The notes under the pieces: generated by a model
Seen by the model: the letters and a program-made list of their open reading frames with translations, nothing else
What the model was told of the DNA's origin: nothing
Databases searched by the model: none
Made by a program: the position numbers and the translations under genes
Shown here: positions 1-11,222 of the stretch, piece by piece
Layout: every line of letters begins with the position of its first letter
Numbering within the stretch: the first letter of the stretch is position 1
Origin: Sordariomycetes sp. S80-01Y
Lineage: Eukaryota > Ascomycota > Sordariomycetes
Reading direction: 5' to 3'
Assembly: GCA_037042185.1 (NCBI GenBank)
Contig: JAXQJY010000027.1
Location: 1,736,001 to 1,800,000 of the forward strand
DNA: 64,000 nucleotides

Positions 1-1
1 A

Positions 2-581
2 CACGGCCAAAGCGGCTCTCAGCCCGTCCTTCAGAATGAGCAAACAACGCTGAAGCTCGGGGACCTGGAACGCCATTTCAACGGCCTTTTATCCAAGGTT
101 CGCGTTTACGCCGACTTGCTCAAGATCTGTGGGTTTGAGTCGTCCTCAACGCCTGGAATCAAAGCTGATACAAGTAGACAAAACCCATCCTGACTTCTTC
201 CACGCGCCAGATGCGTCCGAGCCTCCTTCCCAGCTGTCCCCTGACGCTGTGTCCGCCATTGTGCTCGCCTCAGCGTCCTCTTACCAATCTACACTATCGA
301 CTCTGACTGCCATCAAGGACACACCGATACCGGATCCCTCCGCAAGTGCTGCATTGATCGCATTGTCGGACAGGATGAAAGCTTTGGAGGCGACGCAGCT
401 GGCGCAGGCAGCAGAAGTTGCTGAGCTGCGAACAAGAAGCGAGGCCGTAATTCGATCGTGGTACGAAAGCTCTGTTATGGGCAACGCGCAATTCATGGCA
501 GATGTGGAGGGACGAATCGAAAAGGTGGAGCGACAAGTGCGTAGAGCCGAGCGCGAGAGGGAGGAAGAGGACGAGATATGA
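2..581 (+). CDS. Coiled-coil protein of unknown function, 5' partial
   Basis: This is the 3' end of a gene that starts left of the window. The proposed exons are <2..128 and 178..581, joined across a 49-nt intron (donor GTGGGT at 129, acceptor TAG at 175-177) that links two open frames. The visible product reads from a helical segment (LERHFNGLLSKVRVYADLL) through a Ser/Pro/Ala-rich linker to a long charged helix ending in VERQVRRAER and acidic residues. The heptad-like pattern suggests a coiled coil. A small kinetochore- or scaffold-type protein is possible, but no family was recognised with confidence. TGA at 579-581 ends it. Confidence 0.55.
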
Positions 582-2757
582 GCCGGCTAGGGTGTCGCCG
601 TAAGGAATACCGCGGTCGCAACCAAAAGAAAATCTAACGATGTCGCACGCCACGCACCGCTTGCGAGCCTAACCGTGGCGCCGGCCAGCTGGCAAGCGCG
701 CTGGCAGACCTCAAGACGTCCTTGGGTCTACGCTGCTTCGTGAGCGGCACTAGAGGCATTCAGATTGGCATCCTGGGAGAACCAGCTCAACTGGCTCTCA
801 TTCGCAGAAACCCAGGGTCATGGGATGAATGCCGAGCTGTTTGAGCGCAGGATGTACCCTGCCAACTCTCACTCAGCTGCTTTGTGGGCGAAAGGATTAC
901 GGGGCCGTGATTCGAACGAAATTGGCGAAATAAACATAGAGTAGACCAGCTTAGCAGGCAGGATAGCCAGCTCCACGACCACCGTGAATTGCCAGATCAC
1001 GCAACAACATCTTCATAACGTTGAGACCAGATCGTGACATGCTAGGAGTACATCATCATAGAAGCTACAGTGCGGCTGGTCTGCCATCCGATGAGATTCT
1101 GTGGAGGGAGTGGTTCAAAAATGGCACAGCACTGATCAGGGGTAATCACACAGTGCGGGTGTGATGGTGGGCCAGATTGCTGCAGGGGGTTCCCGCACCC
1201 GCGTGGCCTTTTCCAGCGAGTGTCCACTGATTTTCCAACGGTCCGGCTTTGGTCGATGTCGACGAGAGTCTGGAATCAAAAGAGGAAGCCCGGTTTGACC
1301 GGCAGTTCCTGAGACCAGGCCTCGTAAGTATGTGCGCCTTCCAGGCGGCACCTTGGTCAGTTCTAGCATTGATGGTGGTCAATCCTGTCTTTGCGACAAG
1401 CTGGAGCAATGACATAGCACGAAGACTTGCTGGTTTGAGAAGAGAGTTACACGAGCGCAGGGCCACCATGCGAAGGTGTCGTTAAGGTTGCCGAACGAGC
1501 CTTTTTCAACATGGAGTCCGCCCAAAGCTGGATCTTGAAACCAAAGCCGCGCGTTGCCCCTGCAGCGGCTCTGGACAGGAACCACGAACCTGTCGGTCTG
1601 GTCAAGTGGCTCTTTCATGGCGAGTGTAGTCCATGGATGGCTCAAAATATCGATGAAAAGTTTGAGTCTCGTGCCGGTTGAGGTAGGCTTTCGGGGCGCG
1701 AAGGAACAATGTAGCGCGGTGCCATTTGTGTGAGGAGCTGCACCGCAAGACTCTGCCTGGCCAAAACAGTCGGCAGTCGTCTAACGCTCCCCATACTCGC
1801 TACAATATGGCCTGCTTACAACAGTGCTACAGTAATCGTGCTGGCATGGTGGTTGTCGCCGACCTCTAGAGACTCTTCTCACGAGAAGATCACACTGAAG
1901 GGGTTGATCGGTGGCTGACAGTGGAGCGGGGCGGCTGATGGAGACCAGTGTGCGCGGCACAGTGTGTCAAGATCATTCCTCGGGGTGGAAATGAAAGGTC
2001 CTTGTGGGTTCGAATTGCCCCGGCCGGGTCCTGAGCAGGAGGGCTGCGCCGCCAAAGCGTATTCGCCTGGTCAGATTGGCTGTCAGCATCCAGAAGAGGC
2101 GGCGCATTTTGGTGCATTTCGCTGTGATTTCCAATGCTGGGCCGATCGGGCTGATACTGTGCTGTGCTGTGAAGAGAAGCGCTCACCACCCGGCCTGCAT
2201 CCCATCCCGTCTCCTCCTGCAACCTGCACCTCCACCAGCAAACCTGCTGCGCACCCCCCAAAGCCCTTCCCTTCTCTCTCTTCATCCTCCCGAGGACCTT
2301 CATTCGCTCGTTTGTTCAACAACCCTCGTCTCTCCTTCTCTTTCACCCTTCGGGCAAATACTGGAGGCGTCGCGCTGCTGGAACAAGCGTCGTCGCCCTT
2401 CAAGTTTCGACCTCCCGTCAGCCCCGTCCATTTTCAGCTCTGGCACGCACCATCCACGAGACAAACCGCCACACCCAAGACACCAGGACGACACGAGCCC
2501 GACGCCCAACCCCCTCCTCAGCAGCGCCTCATTCGGTCAGCACCAAGCCGATTGTCCAAAGTCGCACCCCGAATCTCCTGAACCTCGACTCTTTTGAAAG
2601 TCTGTATCGTCGCCTTGCGCTTCTCCGTCATCCGAAACGTCGACTACCCCGTATCGCGTCACATTTGAGTCGCCTCGATACAATCCCGCGCCTCATCCGG
2701 ACAACAGTCGTGCGCCGGGGCCATATCGCCAATCTTTAATAAAGCCGCCTGGTCCAT
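582..2757. other. Gene-free stretch upstream of SHO1
   Basis: About 2.2 kb without a supportable gene. Open frames at 1146-1485 and 1890-2600 overlap on both strands, lack family resemblance and have no plausible splice partners. From about 2190 to 2740 the plus strand is strongly pyrimidine-rich, typical of a fungal promoter and 5' leader, and probably belongs to SHO1. Confidence 0.6.
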
Positions 2758-3749
2758 ATGCCTTACGGCTCATTGTACTCGCCGTCTCTTAAGAAAATGG
2801 AGAACTCTCGGTATGGCAGCCGGAGGAAGGGGATCCAGATGGGTAACATCCTCGGTGACCCCTTTGCCCTTGCCACGATCTCCATTGCCATGGTACGTTG
2901 GGATCACTTCACGATGTTGAGATGAAATGCTGACACGACTAGCTCGCATGGCTCATCGCATTCGCTGGGTTCATCGCCGCCCACGTCGAGTTCGCTGATC
3001 AAGGAAACTTCAACCTTTTCCCCTGGTGGTCGGTGATGTACGCTTTGTTCTTAAACATCATCGTCTTCGTCATCGTCGCCAGCGACACCATTCACACCTA
3101 CCACGTCGCTCTGACGAGCTACTGCTCCGGAGGCATGGTCCTGACTAGCATTGCGATTCATTCGCTCATCTACCAGGAGGGTGGATCCCGTCAGGCCGCC
3201 GCTGCTGGTTTTATCTTGCTCGGCATAGTCCAGATGATTTGGATCTTCTACTTCGGCTCTACGCCTTCCTCCACGCCTCGCGCTTTCCTCGACTCTTTCG
3301 CTCTCACTAAGGAGTCCGCCACCATGCACCGCCAGACAATGAACGCCTACGGAGGTACCGGCCGACCAGAGACTTCGAACTCGGTGCAGCCACCGCAGAT
3401 GTACACGTCCGCCCAGCTTAACGGCTTCGAAAACCCTTCGCCCGTTGGCGGCCATTCGCAAGCCCACGGCGCTCGCAACTCCGAAATGGGCCCCTACAGC
3501 TCTACGAACCAGCCTCCGAAGTCATCCGCCTCGCCCGGCGCGGACACCGAAGTCGTGCCTCCAACGGAGTACCCCTACCGCGCCAAGGCCATCTACAGCT
3601 ACGAAGCCAACCCCGACGACGCCAACGAGATCTCGTTTGCGAAACACGAGATTCTCGAAGTATCCGACGTCAGTGGACGGTGGTGGCAAGCACGCAAGGA
3701 GAGCGGTGAGGCTGGTATCGCGCCTAGCAACTACCTCATTCTATTATGA
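2758..3749 (+). CDS. SHO1: High-osmolarity signalling membrane protein Sho1
   Basis: Exons are 2758..2892 and 2943..3749 (intron 2893-2942, donor GTACGT), giving 313 aa. Four hydrophobic segments lie at about residues 36-60, 74-92, 100-121 and 129-150. A Ser/Pro-rich cytosolic linker follows, then a C-terminal SH3 domain from about residue 256 ([22 protein letters not shown]). This order is diagnostic of Sho1, the plasma-membrane adaptor that recruits the MAPKK Pbs2 through its SH3 domain to activate the HOG osmostress pathway. In filamentous fungi it also serves cell-wall and invasive-growth signalling. The length matches the family. The start is the ATG directly before the short conserved cytosolic tail; in the same frame a later ATG (residue 14) is also possible. 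Confidence 0.95.
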
Positions 3750-4409
3750 GATACGACCTGATGGAGTCTTGAAGAGAGCAGGATACTCGCATTTAGCTAG
3801 CGAGATTTCATGTCAGCGCCGAGCTACGCACGCCACGCACGGGCGTATGTAAAACGTCTGGGTCTGTGTGCGACGTCGTCTTCGCGAACCAGGTTTAGGG
3901 ACACGTATTGGATGGAGTATATTTGGACGATTCACAACACTTTTGGGCTATCGAACGCCGGACATGCCGTTATTTTTTCATCTTCTGTCGCAGATTTACC
4001 TGCGAGCTCCCTAGACAGGGGAGGCTAGCATTTCTCTTGTAAACAACCACTCTCCTAGGGACGGTGTTTTCTTTTTGGTTGATTTGCCCTTCACGAGGAG
4101 TCATCCGTCTATGGTTAGGCTGGGGGATGGCGTCTGGTTTGTCGCCAGATGCTGGGATCGCGGTCGTGCATAGGCAGATAGAGTAGAAGCCGCCGAGGCG
4201 TTGAAGAGAAAGGTAAAATGCAGTAATGGAGTCCCGATGAATCGGTTCGTGGCTGTCCTCGAGGATACGATGTGTCCAAACGCGACAAACAAGCAAGTAA
4301 AAGGGTATCATTATCGTATCGTTCGTATGGCCTCAGGCCTATGTACATTAGTGCAAGGCGCGAGCCTCATCTCCACTTCGTAATGTCCACTGGGTCGTTG
4401 AGCCCATCA
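3750..4409. other. Convergent intergenic region, SHO1 / SPC19
   Basis: This region lies between the 3' ends of two convergent genes and should contain both 3' UTRs. No coding signal or repeat was seen. The small open frames on the minus strand are not convincing. Confidence 0.6.
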
Positions 4410-4969
4410 TCACTGTCCTTCCAGCCTTTGTCTCAACTGTCTCTCCTTGTGGCTGACCTCGAGCTCCAACCTCTCAACCCCGTACCTCAGTGCCTCCTTC
4501 TTCTGCCTCACAGCCCTTGCCCTCAGCTTGTCCTCGCCACTCAATTCCCTCCCCCTCTTTCGATCCTTCAGCTTTGCTGCGCTCCCACCGTCATCGGCTG
4601 CTAAGCGGCCTTGCTGTAGTTCAGATTTCGCCTTGAGGGTTTCGATTCGTCGATCTTGGCGCTCGATGGAAGCATCTGCGCGCGAGAGGAGCAGAGCTAT
4701 GTGCGGGGAGATCTCGTCACGCAGCGACGATTCAGCCGCAGCCAGGGTCTGTTGGGGGATGAGTTCGTAGTGCTGGGGACCGTGTCAGCTTCGCATGGTC
4801 TGCGAGTTTTAACGTTGATTCTGAGGGGTATACGAACGCGGACGGTTTTAAGGACTTTAATGAGGCGGGGGTAGTCCGACACGCCTTGACCTATGGTTTC
4901 CACGGAGGAATCGAGGAAGGTGAGGGACTGGCGTAGGGATGTTACGCAGTCAGCGTAGCTCGAGGCCAT
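4410..4969 (-). CDS. SPC19: DASH/Dam1 complex subunit Spc19
   Basis: Exons are complement(4838..4969, 4410..4772), with a 65-nt intron 4773-4837 (donor GTTCGT, acceptor CAG), giving 164 aa. The N-terminus (YADCVTSLRQSLTFLDSSV) and the segment HYELIPQQTLAAAESSLRD followed by ISPHIALLLSRAD fit the Spc19 family. The rest is a long helical region rich in Lys, Arg, Glu and Leu. Spc19 is one of the ten DASH/Dam1 subunits, which form a ring on microtubules and couple kinetochores to spindle ends during mitosis. The length agrees with other fungal Spc19 proteins (about 160-170 aa). The intron interrupts the first helix after VLKTVR, and without splicing the frame runs off into unrelated sequence. Confidence 0.88.
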
Positions 4970-6073
4970 GTTTTGATACCTTTTACTGGGATGTTGGACG
5001 CGATGAAGGAGATCTGGGGGGCTTTGAGGCTCTCGATTGCCGTGCCGTGTCTCGCGTTTTTCGGAGCGGCCAGATCTTCCGATGGCGGCTCAAACCGAGA
5101 ATGATGGATGGGGCGATGTCGGTGGGAAACAGCTTCAGATCACGACGCGGTTGTTGATGTGCCCCGCGTCGATCGGGGCTCGAGACTGGGCTACGGGCCA
5201 GTGGCAGCAGCAGCCAGTGACAGCTAGTGTGGAGCCCCCACGCCGAGCCCTTCTGTCATCTTGTCCCGGGGCAACTGCTCGGACCTCCAAGCCTGAGCTT
5301 CTCTTCATCATATCACCACTTGGGCCGTGTCTCACTTCGGTCAGCTTCTTCCAGGAGCTTATTTTGTCGACAGGAATGCATCAAATTGCCAGCCAGCCTC
5401 TCAGCATCCGCACTGCCTCCCCTCCCCTCTCATTTGTCTGCTCCTCGCCCGCGTCCTCGCCCGCGTCCTCGCTATCTCGGTGTGTCACGGACTCCGGTTG
5501 CTCTCACCTAGGTACACCAAGCGGACGCTGCTCGGACGCTGCTCAGGGACTCCAAATGTGATTCATGCCCTATCGTACCCGTCTGCTTGGATCTGTGGCA
5601 GATCGGATGAATCATGCTTTCGTCAGTGATTCTGCGGTCTGCAACAGCCAACCTTTGGCCAAGCCGTCGCCGCGCCCCTTGTTGATGCTGGACCCGGACG
5701 GCCTCCTGCGAGGATCAAATTACCGTCACGATGCCATCGTCAACTGTCCGGCCGAGACTTGTCGGTCTCGAAGCCCTCTAGTCAAGTGATCAAGTGGCGA
5801 CGTAGCTCACGATCTCGCTCCTTTGGGGATGACGCCCTCGGGGCAAGCTGGTCATGACTAAACCCGACACAGTCTCCCTTGAGGAGGACTGAGACCTTCC
5901 CGACCCCAGGTATTTTTCCATTCTTCGGGGCTTAGCTGTGCCGTTACCTTTGCCATGTTCCGGCAAGCCTATGTGTCGCTGCCATTGCTTACCTTTCCCT
6001 CCGGCCCTCCGCGGTTTCTGGGTTCTCTTATCATAAAAGGTCTCATGCCCGGCGACGCCCACTTTTCCCCAGC
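4970..6073. other. Divergent intergenic region, SPC19 / membrane protein
   Basis: About 1.1 kb between head-to-head genes. A 12-bp unit (cgcccgcgtcct) is repeated about twice near 5447-5480. Open frames at 5037-5561 on plus and 5790-6062 on minus lack family resemblance. The true first exon of the downstream membrane protein may lie here. Confidence 0.5.
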
Positions 6074-7211
6074 TTGAGGTGTCCGGGGTTTTGGCTTATC
6101 TTGCTTCTGGGCTTGCTTCCAGATTCTGCTATTGCAGCCCTCACTTCTTACAGCTTTGTTCTACCGAGTTGGGGTTGGTCAGTGTTTGTGTGTCGATGGT
6201 GTGCTGGTGCGCAAGGCCGTGTGATGATGGGGTTCAACGATCTCGATAGCCACATGGGGCCATCGGCAGAGGAGACGACTCCCTCTGACGCCGACCTGGA
6301 CGATCACGGGCTCCGCTTCCTCAACGAAGAATGGAATGGGAGCATTGCGAACGGCCAGTCCTTCATGCTGCGGTGGAACGAGAGCATTGAAGAGGGAGAG
6401 GGAGACCTGAGGCTCTTCAAGATCCGATATCCCGAGGACGGCGTCGTCGTGTTTGAGCCGGTCTCAAATCTCACGGAAGAGGTAGACGGCGAGAGTTGTG
6501 TGTGGACGCCGGACAATCTGTCCGATACGGACCTGTATGCTCTTTGGGTGAGCAAAGGCGGCCAGGAACGACAGTGGGCGATCTCACCACCCTGGAAGAT
6601 CGAAGAGGTAAGACTTGTTAGTTGCGCAGCTGGTGATGATTGTTGACGAAGTACAGGAGGAGGAAGGTTTCCACTGGACAAACCCTATCGGCATCCCGAT
6701 CATTGTCATCCTTGGCGTCTACTTCATCTCTTTGGCAACGTGCCTCCTCTATCGCCGTCGACGCCACAAGAAGCGCGATAAAGAACGTCGACCTCGCCCT
6801 ACGATATCCGCACCTATCCTGCATGATGACCGACATCCCTCTGTTAGCTCCGTTGTCACAGTTCAGACGCTCACAGAGGACGATGACCTGGTCAAGAAGC
6901 ACAGCAACGATGGAGGCAGGACTTGGATCGTTGTACACCCAGACCAATCACGTTCGCAAGCGCACAGATGGCAGACACCGAGCCAGAGTTCAGGATGGAC
7001 ATCGCCAACTAGCACGCTCCAGGGCTCTGAGCAGACCTCTCCCACAAGGGACTGCGCATACACCGTCGGCCCCGACCGTGTCGTGCAATGGAATGCTCTG
7101 AATTGGAGAGACGACGACCGCGCTGAAGGCGGTGGTCAGCCCGCGCTCAGACACCAGGAAAGGCCTTGGGGCCACGACTGGGAAGAGGAGCCGATCGGTG
7201 TCGCTCGCTGA
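6074..7211 (+). CDS. Single-pass membrane protein with Kre9/Knh1-like ectodomain
   Basis: Two exons are visible: up to 6607 and 6657..7211 (intron 6608-6656, donor GTAAGA, acceptor ACAG, phase 0). The ectodomain contains NEEWNGSIANGQSFMLRWNE and NLTEEVDG with N-glycosylation sequons. It resembles the Ig-like Kre9/Knh1 N-terminal domain common in fungal surface proteins. A transmembrane helix (IGIPIIVILGVYFISLATC) is followed by RRRRHKKRDK as stop-transfer and a cytosolic tail of about 150 aa. A hydrophobic leader (FWLILLLGLLPDSAIA) is encoded at 6086-6136, but no in-frame ATG precedes it before a stop at 5933. The first in-frame ATGs are 6224 and 6227. Either an upstream exon was missed or the mature start is at 6224, so the 5' boundary is provisional. 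Function is unknown; a cell-surface role is inferred. Confidence 0.65.
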
Positions 7212-7940
7212 GCAGGACATTGGCGGGTTGGGACAACGAAAAAGGGGGTTTGATCTGGAATTGACGACTGCTATATTACATGTACTGGTGACGAAGCTCG
7301 TTTGGCTTCTGTCTTGTCGATAGCGCCTTCGTGCGAAGAAATAAAGCATCATGCGTTCTGTTTACGAAAACCTCATCGTTTGTGCCTAGCAGGGTCTGGA
7401 ATGGAGCGCCCCCGAGAAAGAACTTCGCGGACCATACTACTCGTAGCATATAAAAGTCTGGCAATACAACGGCTATTCAAAGATCATTCCCTATGCGTAT
7501 CAGATTCCTGATCTCTCATTTTGCTGGAATAGCAAGGGGTTGTATGTGAAGGCTGGCGGCGATGGACATGCTTCAACAGCCCCCAACAGCAACGGAAATC
7601 TGGAAAGAAACTTGACAATCTCAAAAGATCTGACTCTAGCTCCTCGCCCATGACTTCCTGGCATTTCAATAAGTTCGACAGAATCGATTTTTCGAAGGGC
7701 GTTGCGGCGAGTCGGTCGCCGGAGTTACGTAGATCCACCTCCCAAAGCTCCACGGCGATCATTCGTCAGAGCGCAGGCAGGAGCCTCTTGCGTTAGCCTC
7801 ACCTCCAGCTCGCAAACGACCCCACGACATCATCTGCAACCCTTACCGTCCAACCCCCAACAAATCGCACCGATCGCCCCGAAGCGCGTGTCGATTTCCT
7901 CATTTATACTAGCTGCTGAAAACAAGCTTGAGAGACCACA
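7212..7940. other. Intergenic region before RPN5
   Basis: About 730 bp between two plus-strand genes, holding a 3' UTR and the RPN5 promoter and leader. The leader is C-rich around 7790-7880. No further gene, repeat or clear proteasome-associated control element (GGTGGCAAA) was seen. Confidence 0.6.
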
Positions 7941-9539
7941 ATGTCGTCCGAGGGTGGGCTTTTGAAGCCCGAGAAGGACTTCACGAAGGAGGTCGACAAG
8001 CAGCTACCGGACGCCGAGAAGCTGGCCAAGGTACGCCGAACTCTGGTACTCTTTGAGGAAACTGCCTCGTACTGACGCGAACAGACCAACCTTCAAGCCG
8101 CCGTCGAGAAGCTCGCGGCGCTCGAGAAGCAGACCCGACAAGTAAGCATGACGACATGAGGTCCCCGCGAACCTCGCTGACAGACCCAGGCCTCCGATCT
8201 AGCTTCAACATCACGAGTTCTCGTTGCTATCGTGACACTATGTAAAGATGCCGGCGACTGGAGTTTGATGAACGACCAAACGCTGGTCTTCTCCAAGAAG
8301 CACAGCCAGCTGAAGCAAGCCATCACAAAGATGGTGCAGACCGTAGTCGGCTTCCTCGACGACACCCCCGATCTCAAGACAAAACTATCGGTCATCGAAA
8401 CGCTGCGGACGGTCACAGAGGGCAAGATCTTCGTCGAGGTCGAGCGTGCCCGTGTCACTAGGATCCTATCCGACATCAAGAAGGAGCAGGGCGACCTCGA
8501 ATCGGCCAGGGATATCCTGTGTGAGCTGCAAGTCGAGACGTTTGGCTCTATGTCGAGGAGGGAGAAGACAGAGTTCATCTTGGCTCAAGTTGCGCTGTGT
8601 ATTGAGAGCGGGGACTGGACTCAGGCCGGCATCCTAGGTCGCAAGATTAGCACACGATACCTAGCGCGGAAGCCCAAGAAGTCGGAGGAGCAGATCGCCA
8701 AGGAGAAGAAAGAACAAGAGAAGAAGAAGGCTCGGGGAGAGGAGGTTATCGAGGAGATTGAGGACGATACAACAGACCTGAAGCTACGGTACTACGAGCA
8801 GCAGATCCAGCTGGCAAAGCATGACAACAAGTACCTTGAGGTCTGCAAGAACTACCGCCAGGTGCTAGACACAGAGGCGGTAGAAGAAGACCCTGCCAAG
8901 CTCCACCCCGTAAGTACCCTTTCTGGACTCACCTCAAGCACGGACTGACAGAGCCAGGTCCTCCAACGCATCATCTACTTTGTCATCCTCGCGCCCCATG
9001 ACAACGAACAACACGATCTCCTCCACCGCATCCACCGCGACACCCGAAATGCCAAGATTCCGCTCGACGCCGAGCTTCTGAAGCTTTTCACCGTCCATGA
9101 ACTCATGCGCTGGCCCGAAATCGCAAAGAAGTTCGGACCCCACCTCTGCGAAACCGATGTCTTTGACGCAAAGCCCGGTCAAGATGCTGAAGCGAACCAA
9201 AGGTGGGAAGACCTCCGCAAGCGTGTTATCGAGCACAACGTCCGCGTAGTAGCCAAGTACTACACCCGGATTCAGATGACGCGGTTGAGGCAACTTCTTG
9301 ACTTGACCGAGGACGAGACAGAGAAGTACATTAGTGAGTTGGTTACGGCCAAGACGATCTACGCCAAGATCGATAGGCCCGCGGGCATTGTCAGCTTTGC
9401 GAAGCCGAGGGATGCGGATGATACACTGAATGAGTGGAGCCACAACATGAAGAGCTTGCTGCAGCTGCTGGAGAGGATCGACCACCTCATCACCAAGGAG
9501 GAGATGATGGCCCGTATCCAGCCCGCAGGCGGCAAGTAG
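7941..9539 (+). CDS. RPN5: 26S proteasome regulatory lid subunit Rpn5
   Basis: Four exons: 7941..8030, 8085..8141, 8190..8909 and 8958..9539, giving 482 aa. The introns are about 48-54 nt with GTACGC, GTAAGC and GTAAGT donors, and all junctions keep frame. Rpn5 (PSMD12) is a scaffold subunit of the 19S lid; a related copy also acts in the COP9 signalosome in some yeasts. Helical repeats occupy the N-terminal two thirds (for example LLHRIHRDTRNAKIPLDAEL). The C-terminal PCI domain contains VRVVAKYYTRIQMTRLRQLL and ends in the helix LLERIDHLITKEEMM. Length and start are standard for the family. A Lys/Glu-rich insert near residues 205-225 is a usual variable loop. Confidence 0.95.
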
Positions 9540-9700
9540 GCTATTGCGGTTTTAACAAAGATAGAAACGAGGCCATTGGTTCTCTCCGATTAGGAGCATG
9601 TGGATGTATCAATTAGAGGTCCTCAGTTGAGGAAGTGTAATAGATCAAACGCCGTATGGTCTATATTCTGTCTATGGACTTGCCTATCGGCGATCATGCT

Positions 9701-10612
9701 CTATAGTCCAGCTTGTAGTTTTTCCTCGGCATGCTGCTTCACAAATCCAGCCAGGGCCATCACCCACTCCTTCGACACAGGCACATAATGCCCACCAGGA
9801 TGGATCACAACAGGGCCGTCCTCACATCTATCCACCAGCCCTCTACTCCGGCTCTCTTCAACAACTGTGTCTAAACTCCCCAAGACATTCAACAAAGGCG
9901 TCTTGATCTTCGGCTCGTAGCACCAGGCCAAGCTTTCGACCGGTGCGTAGAAACCAGAATATGACACGGCAAACTTCAACCCTCTGCCCCCATTAGCCTC
10001 CCTCAACTTGCGCGCCCACTCCCCCTGCGGCCCTTGCGGCACAGCTCTGTCCGGCTCGAGGGCGGCAGCCACAAAGCCTGCCACAGCACCGCCCTGGCTG
10101 AACCCCAGCACACCGTCCACACCACCCTCCTCGCTCACGACATCCGCCAACCTAGCCATCCCCTCATCGAAGAAGCGATACTGCCCGCTGGCTTCGTCCT
10201 TTCTGAACCAGGCCCACGCATCGGACTCCTCTTCCGGCTCATCCGCCTGGGGATCGGATGAGGCGAGGTAGCCGGGGATGTCGCGCGGCGAGAGGCGGTT
10301 AGGCGCCGTCGGGTAGATGAGCGTCGGGTGGAGGGCGATGGGGTTGAGGGCTTTGATGAGCATCTTCTCGAGGGCGCGCGTCTTGGCGCGGAACAGAGGG
10401 CCGGACTGGGTGTAGCCGTGCAGCATGAGTATCTTGACTTCTTTCTTCCCGTTCGGGATCTTTGGCCTCGGCGTTGAGCCGTTGGGTTGAGTTTCCGTTG
10501 ACATCTTGAGCGTGGCTTGCTGAAAGGGAATCGCTAGATGTGGTGGATGTAGTTTCAGTTGAAAGCTTGCCGGACAGAATGCTCTGGGGAGTGACCTCGA
10601 AATGAAACGCAT
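9701..10612 (-). CDS. FSH1-family serine hydrolase (alpha/beta hydrolase)
   Basis: An intronless minus-strand gene. The conventional start is probably the ATG at 10504 (MSTETQPNGS), giving about 267 aa; an in-frame ATG at 10612 adds 36 residues. Family marks are ILMLHGYTQSG near the start of the fold, the nucleophile elbow GFSQGG, the acid in LGSLDTVV and the histidine in HPGGHYVPVS, together a complete Ser-Asp-His triad. FSH1/Ovca2 proteins are small esterases of poorly defined substrate, and some fungal members act in secondary-metabolite pathways. No biosynthetic neighbours are present here, so a housekeeping esterase is more likely. The N-terminal extension is basic and free of acidic residues, like a mitochondrial presequence. 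Confidence 0.9.
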   Translation of the reverse strand: MRFISRSLPRAFCPASFQLKLHPPHLAIPFQQATLKMSTETQPNGSTPRPKIPNGKKEVKILMLHGYTQSGPLFRAKTRALEKMLIKALNPIALHPTLIYPTAPNRLSPRDIPGYLASSDPQADEPEEESDAWAWFRKDEASGQYRFFDEGMARLADVVSEEGGVDGVLGFSQGGAVAGFVAAALEPDRAVPQGPQGEWARKLREANGGRGLKFAVSYSGFYAPVESLAWCYEPKIKTPLLNVLGSLDTVVEESRSRGLVDRCEDGPVVIHPGGHYVPVSKEWVMALAGFVKQHAEEKLQAGL

Positions 10613-11222
10613 GAGATTAGCTCTGAATGTGTGTGGTTGATGGTTCTATCTTGAGTGGGTAGGTTGATTGAGGTTTATTGGGACGGTGAGATTAGTCATT
10701 CGCCGAATGATGTCGTTCTATCGTTCATCCCATGAACTATAGCCCTTTCGCCAACGAGAACGATGCATTGTAGCCGACTGGCGCCCATGCTGTTCCTTAG
10801 GAGCTCCCAAGTATTCAGGAACACGATCGACAGCGTCCACCGGCATCTGACGATGGGCGAGCGCCACACACCCAGCTGAACCTGACCCCAATAGCTTCGA
10901 TGGCCTCCTTAATCGCCCACAACCGGTCCTTCGTTGATCGGTGTATATTCTACCCTTATCAAATCTGACACCAGCACCATCTGCTTTGAATAGCCCTTCC
11001 AGCGAAGCCATAACTGTCGATACCCTGCATACAGAGCACATGAAGCACATCGGTGTCGGAGCCACAAAAGAGATATATTGACGAGACGAGGTCGTCTCCG
11101 CGAGGGGAAGTGGTTCTCCTCACGCGATTCTATGATACAATTCCATCGCAACCGTCGAAGCGTGGTACTATCGGGTTCGTTCGCAGGACATCCTCGCTCA
11201 TCCGCTTATCGCATTTCCCATC
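10613..11222. other. Intergenic region, FSH1 / ATP18
   Basis: About 610 bp between two minus-strand genes: the FSH1 promoter and the ATP18 3' UTR. Minus-strand open frames at 10718-11151 show no recognisable domain and are not called. Confidence 0.55.

Noticed and set aside
905-945. T-loop-like ttcgaac on plus
   Set aside because: The flanking bases do not form a T-stem, and no A-box is present on either strand.
5037-5561. 174-aa open frame upstream of the membrane protein
   Set aside because: Overlapped by other frames, no domain, low-complexity Ser/Pro, no splice support; lies in a divergent promoter.
10718-11151. Minus-strand open frames between FSH1 and ATP18
   Set aside because: No similarity pattern; they lie in the expected 3' UTR of ATP18.
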